A stretch of DNA of 64,000 nt from Polytrichum commune (lineage: Eukaryota > Streptophyta > Polytrichopsida > Polytrichales > Polytrichaceae), in assembly GCA_950295325.1 (NCBI GenBank), contig OX485808.1, positions 42,240,527 to 42,304,526 of the forward strand, read 5' to 3'. The notes beneath the pieces are model-generated. The model ran no database searches. It had not been told where the DNA came from and saw nothing but the letters and a program-made list of their open reading frames with translations. The translations under genes and the position numbers were made by a program. Every line of letters starts with the position of its first letter. The stretch's first letter is position 1. Of the stretch, positions 51,373 through 62,003 are shown piece by piece.

Positions 51373-53422
51373 CTACATTATAGTGCAGCGACTCTGCTGC
51401 TCCTCAGCACCAGGTGTTTGATTTGGTTGTGAAAATCTCCTTGACTCAGATGCATTGGCACTGAACTCATTTGCATCCAGGCCATACTGCAAAAAGCCAA
51501 ACCCTACTTCTCAGCCTGCCAGGTTCTCCTGCACAAGAATATTCCCAAGATAGCCTGGGAAACTATCCCACACTAGAATCCGAAACAAAAAAAGGTTCTG
51601 GAAATAAACGTTGTGATAAAACTGTGCATCACCTAAGATTCAAAGCCCCCCAAGGCCAAATACATAAACACACTGCAACAGAAGATGAACAACGCTTAAA
51701 TACCTAGGGAAAGAATGATGGGAATATGAAAGACATCAAAATGCAGACTAAGATAGAGAAATATGTACCTTTTCCCTCATCCTTGTGCTCCAGGCGTCAT
51801 TTCGAAGAGCCCTCTTTGAAATACTGCCCTCTTCAAAATTAGCACCAGGTGCGGATGGAGGGTTAGTTTGATTTGCTTGCCGATTGCCTGCAGGCTGGCG
51901 GGGAGCTGACCTGGCTGGTAGATAGTCTTCATCACTATCATAGTCTCGCCTTGCATTAGCTGAGACAGCTCGAAGGACAAATGCAAAAAATAATCCAAGT
52001 ACCTGCCATGAACAAAACGATATTTTTATTTTTATTTTTATTTTTATTTTCTTAATAAAAAACTGTATACTTGCCAGAACCTGGGAGCATATTCCCCACA
52101 GATGCACATGGAATTTTTAATGCTGCAAAATGAGCTGCAGCAGAGCATTATCCTAGATAGCTTTTTGCATACAAGATATGCACTATTATGTCAAATGAAG
52201 GTCCCTGCTTGGGATTTTTCTTTTGCCCACCAAAACAGAGCATGGCCTCTGTTAGTAATTATCCGTATCTCAGTTGTAACTACTCAAAACAACCATGATT
52301 TCACAAGGTCTGGCTAGATCAGCACTCACTTCCAGGAGAACCACTCCCAAAGAAACCCATTTGCAGATGTCGAGATTGTCCAACACAAATTTTTGAACTT
52401 TGTCCAGCTCCCCTGTGGGATCCTCTGGAATATCCTGCATTCCAAAGACCACAAGGTGAAAACCAGGTCATAATGATAATATGGGGAATTACAACAATCA
52501 TATCATTACAACATTACAGTGACACCTGAGAAGGAGATATGTTGTTGCTCACCTCCCGCCAATGCCGGTCGAAGAAAAGGGCTCCAGCCACTGCAAATTG
52601 TGCTAGCAGTAGCAAAACTTGCAGCACCGAATACTGCACCAATGTTAAGGAAGAGCACTTTTCGCTGCACGCAATCATCCGGTACAACTCTAGACAAGGA
52701 AGAAGATTCTACCTTATGTTCCATTATAAGATTAATATCCAGCTTTGTTCAAAGTGCACAGTTACAAGTCCCCAAATCTACAAAACTCCCTTTCCTTTCA
52801 GCATTACAAGATGCATTGGACACATTTGAGTAGGATACACAAGAGAGACAGAAGCTATTGCTCAATTCAGCTGCAATATGGCCCGTCAAGGAGACGAAGC
52901 ATGTGATTGCACCAGCACCTAGAAATGCATAGATGAACCTGCATCCAACAGACCTCCACGTAAGTATATTTAGGTCAGACCAAGAACAAAAAGTCAAGAA
53001 TTGTGACCGTGTGAAGGTCATCTCTGATGGTATTATCACGTCACAAAGAGTAAGATAATTTTGACATTCCAAACATGGATAATCTTGTGGGTTACAGAGA
53101 GGTGAAAGTCTATGAATTACCATGGCGCAGGAATGTCTGACAACCCAAAAGTCTCTTTTAGGAAAGGCCTTGCAACTTGTTGCACTATAAGCTCTTCTGA
53201 ATTATGAAGCCCAGTGCCTATAATGCTCATGTCTGCGCCTACCATGGCGGGAAGGCCACTTGTAAATAGGGCGGGAGCAGGGGAAGGGGATCCATCATCA
53301 TGTGACATATCGCCCCATTCCTTGAGCATCCAGAGGGAATATACGATCATAAACGCCCCCACAAGTGTCACCAAGAAGTTAATGAGCTTCAGAATACACT
53401 GGAGGAACCCCTGGCAGGTCAT
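51373..53422 (-). CDS. TOM2A: TOM2A-type tetraspanin, 311 aa, paralogue 1
   Basis: Four-pass membrane protein of the plant TOM2A/tetraspanin-18 group, known as a partner of TOM1 at the vacuolar membrane. Six exons join in phase: 53422-53121, 52938-52839, 52633-52553, 52434-52330, 52002-51769 and 51486-51373. Membrane segments lie at about residues 11-33, 101-125, 137-156 and 188-209. Family landmarks are WFIYAFLGAG, FFDRHWRE, DPTGELD, DICKWV, YDSDEDYL and MREKYGLDANEF. The last four residues, CTIM with Cys308, are a CaaX box for prenylation, which the Arabidopsis protein is described as having. A leader intron (about 53518-54420, donor CGGAG|GTAAGA, acceptor GTGGTGCAG) precedes the coding part. 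Confidence 0.92.
52021..52050. repeat. (ATTTTT)n microsatellite in a TOM2A intron
   Basis: About five units of a six-base T-rich motif lie close upstream of the exon 5 acceptor on the minus strand, in the intron between exons 4 and 5. On the gene's strand it is A-rich. Confidence 0.8.
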
Positions 53423-53516
53423 CTTGCCCCAACCGGATGGGGTTAAAATTCAGCAGCACTACTGTACTAGTCCTTCATGAGAAAGAGTGCACCACTTAAC
53501 CCTCCAGCTCTCTGTC

Positions 53517-54646
53517 ACTGCACCACAAAAGATAAATTGAACTGCTTATGAACATACGGAAGATTTCTCTAGCGTTACAAATTTAACCTACACCCTTAAA
53601 ACACTTCCTTATGTTGCCATTGGTACCTTGACCATCCCATAATAAAACCTAATCCTTTCTATCACAACTTGAGAGACCAGGCAGCCTGACTTGATTCTGA
53701 ATTCCCAACCTAAGCTAACGTAGTAGGACAGCTCATAGAACAAATCCTTGCCAAAACCAGCAGATTAAAAAATAATAATGAAAATACTAAAAAAAAAGCC
53801 CCGAGTTCTGCTTTAGATTGTTAGAAATCCTAACACTCGAAAACAGACATCAACTTCACACACATCTGCACCACATAGTGGATTAGCAGAGGGCCCTCCA
53901 AAATAAACACGACATCCATTCCAAAGTAACACAACTCCTCTTCAAGCTAGGAGGAGCCGAACCGACACTACACCATCTTATCTCCACATGAAACCCCATA
54001 AACCTTCTCAAACATTCAATGCTTTAAACCATCCCATTCCATCCCATCCCATATCATCCCATCTCATCTCATCTCATATCACCCCATCCACAATCCACAT
54101 TGCGTCCAAGCCACTCAATCGATCCACAACATTCAATTCTTCTCCTAAAAAAATTCAAATCCCTCTCCATCCACCTCCACCTCAAACCCTACCAAACCTC
54201 AACCTCCCCCTGCTCCCAAACCTCAAACCTCAAACCTCGAACCTCAAACTTCACTCCCTCCATCTCCCTCCCCTCACCACAAACTCTCAACACAGAAGCC
54301 ACCCAAGTGGCGACCTCCAATTCGCCATCCGGAAGCAAGACACCGTTTCCATCCCACTTGTAAACCCGACACAGTGATTGTTGGACAAACAGGGGAGGGA
54401 GGGTGGTTTGGCGATCTTACCTCCGAGGTTTGTGAGATTTGTTGGTGCCACAGCCGCTTTTTTTGCATGTGGAGGAGGAAGGGCGATTTTGTAAGAGGGT
54501 GGTAGGTGTTGTGTAAGAGTTCAGAAAGGTAGCAAGGGTTGCGGTGGCGCACCGCGCACTGCGAAATTGCGAAACAGGGGTGCAGTGGAGGGAACATAAG
54601 TTAAGTTACTGGGCGAGGGAGGGAGGGAGCTGAGGGAGGAAGGAAA

Positions 54647-54650
<4 letters not shown>
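53517..54650 (-). promoter_or_regulatory. 5' leader, leader intron and proximal promoter of TOM2A paralogue 1
   Basis: The gene strand shows a leader exon ending at 54421 with a strong donor GTAAGA, and an acceptor at 53518. The + strand of the intron is C-rich, with 'catcccatctcatctc' runs (54030-54090) and 'cctcaaacctcaaacctc' runs (54215-54250). The leader exon itself is G-rich on the + strand. The transcription start cannot be set exactly. Confidence 0.5.

Positions 54651-54682
<32 letters not shown>
54649..54682. repeat. (GA)17 microsatellite
   Basis: A perfect GA run of 34 bases, CT on the strand of the TOM2A gene just upstream of its leader. CT tracts near plant start sites are common, so a promoter role is possible. 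Confidence 0.95.
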
Positions 54683-54686
<4 letters not shown>

Positions 54687-55429
54687 TTAACCGCGGTTAG
54701 TTATTGAGGTCAGTGGAGGGGTGGGTTACAGTAACTGGGGTTAGTTAGAAATTGGCCAAGTGGCCCTCATGTGCAGTGGTGATTTTTCACAAGGTCCCTA
54801 ACATGTCCAGGGACATGTACATAAAAAAAAACATTTCCAGTGGACGGGTTCTTAGAAAATGAACCAGTTTTTGGATGTGTCAAATTCACTTTGGACGGTT
54901 TCTAAAAATAACAATTTGTTTGATAAATTTTTCCAAAAAAAAAGAAATGGTACAAATATTAGTTACCCTTTGTCATATATGACATGTGAATATAAGCATA
55001 ATGCAATCAAACCACTTATACCCAATCAAAATATCAATCTTGAAGTGCTTGATTCACATGCATACATTAATTCATCAACCACAAAATTTAGAATGGGGTG
55101 TACTGGAAAGATGAGAATCAACAACAAAAGACAGATAATTGACGAACATTGAAGGCATAATTTGTCAAGATCCTATTGTTTCCAAGTGCAACCAGTCACA
55201 TGTCAACATCTTTCGGATTTTTTTTTCCTAATTTTTTTACCAACATTGTAAGAGACTTATTTATACCTCTTGCGGGACGGGTATTTTCATTTTCAAACCG
55301 GTTTTGGGAGGGGTTGCAATTTTTTTTGCCTTTCAATTCAAAGTTTGTGGACGTGGACAGGCAAAAACTTTGTGAAAAATCAGCCTTGCTCATGTGCTCC
55401 ATTCATAAGGTCCCATTAAGGTAATATAG

Positions 55430-56045
55430 ATGGATGGTGCATTTAAGTGGCTCATTTTCTTAATCAGATCCATATACCGTAGCTCTCTAGCAGCTTGGGC
55501 AGAAAATACTTGATTTTGAAGGTGCCTAAATTTTTGGGAAATTAATTTCGTTGAGTGTTCAAAAAAAAACAAACATTTAAAGAGTGCCTAAAATCACAAT
55601 AATACAAGTGACATAGTGTCTCACAAAGACCACTTTGTATAACTCTCACACAAAGCAAAACCATGACATACAAGTAACAAACTAACTTTTAGGTAAGGAA
55701 TGTTGGTTAAGTGTTTAGGTTAATCGTTGCCGCCATAGATGAAATTAGGAAAACTATCCATGAATTATAAAAAATAACTTAAATGAATGTCTAACTTATT
55801 TTAAATTACTTTCTGAATTTAACCAATTTTAGAATATTATTTTCTGGGCTGCTGAACTTACTTTCGCACTTTAATTAATTGTTAGGCATAAAGGTGCCCA
55901 AGCTGCTAGAGAGCTACAGTATTTGATTGGTGTGTGGTTCGGTGAGTATCAAAGAGAAGACATCAGAATCATACATGTTTCAAAGAGTTGCGTTCTCAAA
56001 TATCATTAACTACCCTACACTCAACAGTGAACACAATTGGGGGAC
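55430..56045. repeat. Dispersed repeat R1, copy 3, split by a MITE
   Basis: The left part 'taagtggctcattttcttaa' ends at 55476 and the right part 'tttgattggtgtgtggttcg' resumes at 55922. Removing 55477-55921 (the element and one TA) gives a sequence equal in length to the site in copy 2. Confidence 0.75.
55477..55919 (+). mobile_element. TA-inserting MITE, 443 bp, nested in repeat R1
   Basis: Termini are CCGTAGCTCTCTAGCAGCTT then GGGCA, and a right end whose complement starts CTGTAGCTCTCTAGCAGCTT. TA flanks both sides (55475-55476 and 55920-55921). The interior 'ggtgcctaaatttttgggaa' and 'agtgcctaaaatcacaataa' recurs inverted in the element at 56794. It has no coding frame. The TA target points to Tc1/mariner. 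Confidence 0.88.
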
Positions 56046-56793
56046 CTTGTATGTATTCATAACTTTTGCAGCCATATTGTCGCCACTTCCAACTCCACAA
56101 ACAAGTTTGGGTGTTGGATTGGATCAGGAATTGGGTCATGCACCTAGCAACTGCAAATCACGCAGATTGTCATTTCCAAGTTTTAGAATCGAGAGTTGAG
56201 ATGCAAAAGTCATGAAAGGTCGAAGTGGAGATTCTCTTTCTCTTTAAAGTTACAATCACATAGGTCAACTCCCTTGTGTTAAATACTAGACCCGTAAATG
56301 GTGTCTATATATTGAGCACATAACCCGATCTTATTGTAACATATGTTTTGTCAAGTTAGTGTCCGCTCTTAACTACAAACCCAGCCATATCACTCAAACA
56401 TAGGTGTTTAGTTAAGAAGAATGACCACATTAAAGGCACGCATGTCTCATGAGACCTAAAGTGTTAGTGTGTGTTGAAATGACTCGTGTGCTTCATCAAT
56501 ATTTGCAAACACTTTTTCCTTGTAAATAGACCGACATTTCAAACCAAAAAGATACCCTTAATAATTTTTAATGAAGTCATTCCTTACGGTGATAAAAATG
56601 TACATAGCTCAAGGAGTTGAACGACGCTCCAACCTACATTATACCTTCATGCACTTGACCCATAAATAAAACCCTAACTAACGGGTCCTTTGGTTCGTTT
56701 GGAAAAGCCAAACCTTCACCTCATTCACAATTTGAGTAATGTTATTTTATTTAAATAGATAAATAAATCACAGTTTTTAGGTTTCGCAAGGTA

Positions 56794-57220
56794 CTGTAGC
56801 TTTATAGCAACTTGGGCACCTTTTTGCCTAATAATTAATTAAATTGCAAAAATAAATTAGGCAACCCATAAAATAGCATTCTAAAATTGGGCATTTTTTT
56901 TAAAAATGTTAGTTATTCACTTCTGTTTTTTTGTCTCATTCCCATTTTTATGATAGTGTGTCAGCATGAGTTGTGGAGCAAGTTCATCCTTGTATTGTTT
57001 TTAGACCATGAGTGAGATTGATGCCGCGTAAACACATTGTTGAAGTTATTTGATGATGCTTTGTTGGATTCCAGTGAATGTCACTTGCATTATTGTGATT
57101 TTAGGCACTCTTTGAATGTTATTTCTATTTTGGGGTGGACACTCAACGAAATTAATTTCCCAAAAATTTAGGCACCTTTGAAATGAATTATTTTTTGCCC
57201 AAGTTGCTAGAGAGCTATGG
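56794..57220 (-). mobile_element. Second copy of the TA-inserting MITE, 427 bp, inverted
   Basis: Ends are CTGTAGCTTTATAGCAACTT at the left and, at the right, 'gcccaagttgctagagagct' then 'atgg'. TA flanks at 56792-56793 and 57221-57222. The interior is inverted relative to the first copy and more diverged at the ends, so it is probably the older insertion. Confidence 0.85.
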
Positions 57221-57596
57221 TATTCAATCTCATAGACCATGTGAAATTGGCTTGATTAATTGTCGGTGGCGTGTACAAAATTTGAGTCACGTACACGATG
57301 CAACGAAAGCTTGAAAGACATTTAGGGTTATGAAAGGTTAGGACTTGGTGTTGGAGCCAAGACTTGGACCTTATGCATTGCTTTCAAGTGTGGAATCCCA
57401 ACAAATGCCAAAATAAAATACACTCTAAACTTACATCTCCCAAGCTCTTTGGGTGTTTGGTATTTTGGGGACTTAGGATTCTTGGGATTGGGTCACCGCG
57501 TGAAGGAACCATCCAAGCTAGAACCTATTCTATTACGAACAAGTCATCGATCTTCATACAAAGATGAATAGGTAAGGAAGATGTATGTAATGGCAC

Positions 57597-57993
57597 GACA
57601 CTAAATATTTTGTATTTAGTGTCACCGTTCCTATTTGTCTTGCTCAATACTAATTGTGACAGCGCCCCATGTTGTCACCAACACTAAATGTAAACCTAAC
57701 ATCATTTTGTCATCCCTTGTTAAAAGAAATGTGGGCATTGTAGATTTACAATGTTCCAATTATTGTCACTTACTAAGTGAACTTTCATCCAACTTTCAAT
57801 CATCCATCTCAATATATTCATTACAAGAATGTAAGGATTCAAAATATACCAATCTTTGTTTCAGTACTTGGCATGAATTTCATCCAAATTTCAATCGTCG
57901 ATGATAGTTTTCGTGAATCTGTGCATAAGAAGTGTCATTGAAAAAGTTACCACAAATGACATGAAATGTCATATGACACTAAATAAAATACTT
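57597..57993 (+). repeat. Dispersed family A repeat, full-length copy
   Basis: Starts 'gacactaaatattttgtatt' then 'tagtgtcac' and ends 'gacactaaataaaatactt', so the ends are inverted. The core 'tgtcacttactaagtgaact' is shared with 14335-14712. Confidence 0.7.
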
Positions 57994-59783
57994 CATGTAG
58001 CTCTATTACTTCCATTGAACTAAAAACCCTTATCCTCAATTTTGTGGCGATTCTCATGAATATCATAATTTGGTAGTGAACACCGAGATCATTGGACTCT
58101 TAAGTAGTCCATTGCATTACCCATAGACCCACCATATACATCAACTTTCATTGGGGAAGAAAGGGCAAGTTGGGTCTTGAGTTGCCATGGAGAGTTTTTA
58201 CTAGGGAAGATGGGTATGTCTATGATTATAGTAGTTGTAGATTACTCCATGTTAATGCTTAAGCGAATCTTGTTTAATTGTAGCTCATGTGACTAAGTTG
58301 GGTCCAATTAGTCTTAAGCCCTATATTCAAAACGAGTAAGTAATTTAATGGCTCATAACAATGTTAGGTCGCCCTAATGTGAATGGGCATGTTGGTGTGG
58401 ATATACGTTGACCCGTGTTTTCGCATGATAAAACACGTGGTTCATTTGCTAATAATCGAGAGTTGCAAGGTCATTAAGTGAAATATTTGTGCAAAGAAAA
58501 GTTGTTGATGTTGAGTGTATTGGTTTTTATGTCACAAGCAAATGGTTGATGTCTTCAAATGATTTGTTGAAATTCATTTTAAAAAATTTAAGTTCAAAAT
58601 AAGATCAATAAATTGATAGTTAAAATTGCATACATTTGAATAAGATTTTCATATGTGTGGAACACATATATTACATAATACCTACATAAGTCATCTATCA
58701 GTATAGAATAATTTTAGACAAAAAAATATTTTATTTTATTTTCTATTTTTTGCATTACCAATGCTAGTCTTTCAAATTTTCTCATTTGGAAAAAAAAACA
58801 AAAAAAAACGTCCTCACAAGCTTTTAGTTGCACGGACAATATTTTTATTTATCTTATGATCGATAAATTCAAATTCAAATAATCTTCCTCCTAGATTCCA
58901 CTTATTAGAGAGGGTTTCCTTGTAACATTGTTGGGACCCTTCTTTCCATCAACAATTCACTACCTAACCATCCGATCTTAGAAGAAGTGAGAAATTACGA
59001 TCATGGACGGAAAAAATGAAAAAATGAAAAAATGAAATACATTTATAAATTGCAATTGTAAGGCCAACTCATGAGCATTTGCTAATCTTTAATTTACACT
59101 CTACATTTTGTTTTGTTCGAAAACCTATAAGTTTACGGTAACTTGTAATCTATCTCGGTGGTTCACTTCACTTTTCTTGCGACCCTTTTCAAATTCTTGA
59201 CATTTGTTTTATTTCATTTTATATTTAGGATTAAATGTTACATCTAGTGTTGAAAGACAATCATTCAAGATTTTGACTATACGAGCAACAAGACTTGCAC
59301 ATTTCTACGGCATTGTATGAAATCACATATCATGGCACACACACATGCCATCAATGTTAGCATATTGGGGTGGTCATGAAATATTTTTTGCACAAATGAT
59401 GCGCCACCAACCACAACTAAGTGTACTTTAAACATTTGTCGAACATAGTGACCCTTTCATTACAACCTCCAGAAATAGAGTCCAACACCAAATCACATAT
59501 GCCAATATCCCTCATGGACCACAGACGCTGATGAAGACAACAACCAATTGCATATTGTCAAACTCAACTCCATATTGCAGGGCACATTGTATCATTTGCT
59601 AACCCCAACGACCTCCTAGATGGGCCACACTAAGCACATGGTGTTATTGTATTCAGCATTCAAGCGTAGCAATCACAACGGTGCATGTGAGGTGTTTGGG
59701 TCTAGCCACCACAAAGTTCAGGTTTCCAGTTGTTCTCGAGATGTATAGCACTAAGTATTTGATGAATTTTCCCAGCTCCGTTC
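57994..59783. other. AT-rich intergenic DNA, nothing recognised
   Basis: Only short frames without motifs. Confidence 0.4.
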
Positions 59784-60192
59784 ATGGCGACTCGTATGGG
59801 TGAGCTATATAAGCTTAATGACATTGCCATGAAGCTCATCAACCTTGCACTCAGTGAGAATGACAAGTTGTTCATTTGGCACACGTACGTGGCAACATCC
59901 ATGGAATTTCAAAACGATCACATTGACAACGTGGTTTTAAACAATAGACAGTTGCTGGTGGAGAGTATTGTAACGAACCCAAGGTACACTCATGGACTCC
60001 AAGACTACCTTTGCTCCCCGATGTGAAATATACAACAAAGGAGAAAGTAGTCTTGTCAAATTGGCAAGAGGTCAACAACAAGGAGATGAATTCTACAACA
60101 AAGTGACATATTGGATGAAAGCACAAGAAACCTTACAATATGGCGCTATAATGATCATGTGGAAAATTGATGGCACAATTGAAAATGCATGA
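59784..60192 (+). pseudogene. Coding-like repeat R3, frame-shifted copy
   Basis: An open frame from 59784 starts MATRMGELYKLNDIAMKLIN and stops at 60026. An overlapping second frame from 59992 continues with MDSKTTFAPRCE to NKVTYWMKAQET and stops at 60192. The second part is matched by the degenerate copy at 49015-49225. A single frame change would explain the two-frame layout. The first part is helical and charged. The family is not recognised, and it could be a gene remnant carried by a transposon. Confidence 0.4.
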
Positions 60193-61480
60193 ATTTAAAT
60201 ATTTGTTGATTGGATCTAACATGTAAGTAATAAAGTGTCCAATACAACTTAATTATTGGAGAAAAATAGAATGTCAAAAATAATAAATTATAAAAATAAC
60301 ATCTACAATTTTGTATTCATATATGATGGGTTGCATTCATTATTATTTTCTTCTATTGTGTGCCCCAATCTATCTACAAAGAGAAATTGTTGCATTAGTA
60401 ACATAATAAATATATTGTATAATGTTTGGTTGTTTGCACAATATGATCCAATCAGTTTTGATAAATATGTTGGAGTGTAAAAAAACATTATTTAATTTTA
60501 AAAATATAATATACATGTCAAAACAATTTTTGTATTCATCAAAAGCAATGGATTAAAGGTAATCTAATTATATCAATTTAAGGGTAGTTGGATTTAATCA
60601 AGTTTTATTTAAAATTTAAATAAACCAAAAATCATGATTTTATTAAATAAGTAATAACTTTTCTGTGATAATATCATCCAAATATACTTTTATACTAATA
60701 AATTGGTATTAAACAAATTTTGGGTTGATGTATAAGACCTCAATAACAATTAGTTATACATATTGCAATGTGCCAAGATCCAATTGCATTGTACACGACC
60801 TTTTAAATTTTGTGATATTTTGACAGTACCTATCACAAAATCTCAGTCATTTGTATGAGCCTGAGTATTACATATATTCATCTTGTTAGAATTGTTATTT
60901 GATGGATTGATTAGTTGTAGATGTGGTCATCTTTGACATCAACTGTTTAAAAACGAAATTGCAACCTTAAAACACCTGATAGTTCTAAAATCATATGGTT
61001 GCTCCCTAATGCACTGAAAATCTATCGATTGAAACTGATCAATATCACTAATCATATTCATATTGTGAGAAATAATAAACAAATGGCACCAAACCATACA
61101 TCAAAATACTAAATGAGGAACATTCCATGATTGAGAGCACAAAGATTGAAAGCTGGAAGAAAGGAGTCTTCTCATTGACCCGGAACCTTTCAATCACACT
61201 TATTCACTAAAATCCACTTGACACTTGAGCTTCTAAATTGAGAGCTTGTACTAACACTGGGCTTCCACAAGTAGATGACACATTGTAAGATCCTACGAGG
61301 AACAACTATGACAAGCTCTCAAGCAATTTTGAAAATTTCTTAGTATCATCTTAAGCTACCTTATGCTCATGGTAGTCCCTTAGGAATGTCAAGAGTTCTA
61401 GCTCCTTACATATATGGGAAAAACTTCCTCGATTGAAGAGACAAACCCAGCCATCCCTTCAATTGAAATCAAATCCATAG
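60193..61480. other. AT-rich intergenic DNA, nothing recognised
   Basis: Strongly AT-rich, no supported feature. Confidence 0.4.
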
Positions 61481-62003
61481 TGGAACTCTTAAGTGAAAGT
61501 TCCAATTACCCTGAGATGGTAGTTGGAAGCACTGAATATACTAAAATAATCCCAAGCACAGGATGTACCTATGCACCCTGAAAGTACAGAGCTGACTTCC
61601 TTATCGATGCTTATAAAGCAAATCAGGCCATGAATTTCAGGTGAGAATGTCACCATTTCAAACTTACATATGCAATAACCATAATCTTCAGACCCAACTA
61701 ATCTTGCTAACAAATTTTCTGTACAAAGCATCAAAGAGCCTGCTGGAAAAAGTCATCTCAGATCTCTCACTGTGAAATCCGTTGCTGGAACCACTTCTGC
61801 CAGGGCGGCATCTGAGCAACGCTCCATGACCTAGAGGCAAAAGTGCTGCCTGCAAACATTTACATGCTAACATAGCATCGTCACTAACATATCTTGCCAC
61901 TCTTGACAGGTACAGCACTGATGGCCTGTGCATCCTGATGACTGAGTGGAGACACAAGCTGGAGCACCTCTTCTCTTCCTCAAAGAGAGAATCCAGTGAG
62001 CAA

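Noticed and set aside
54859-55152. Open frame of about 97 codons right of the GA tract
   Set aside because: AT-rich composition, no motif and no sign of exon borders.
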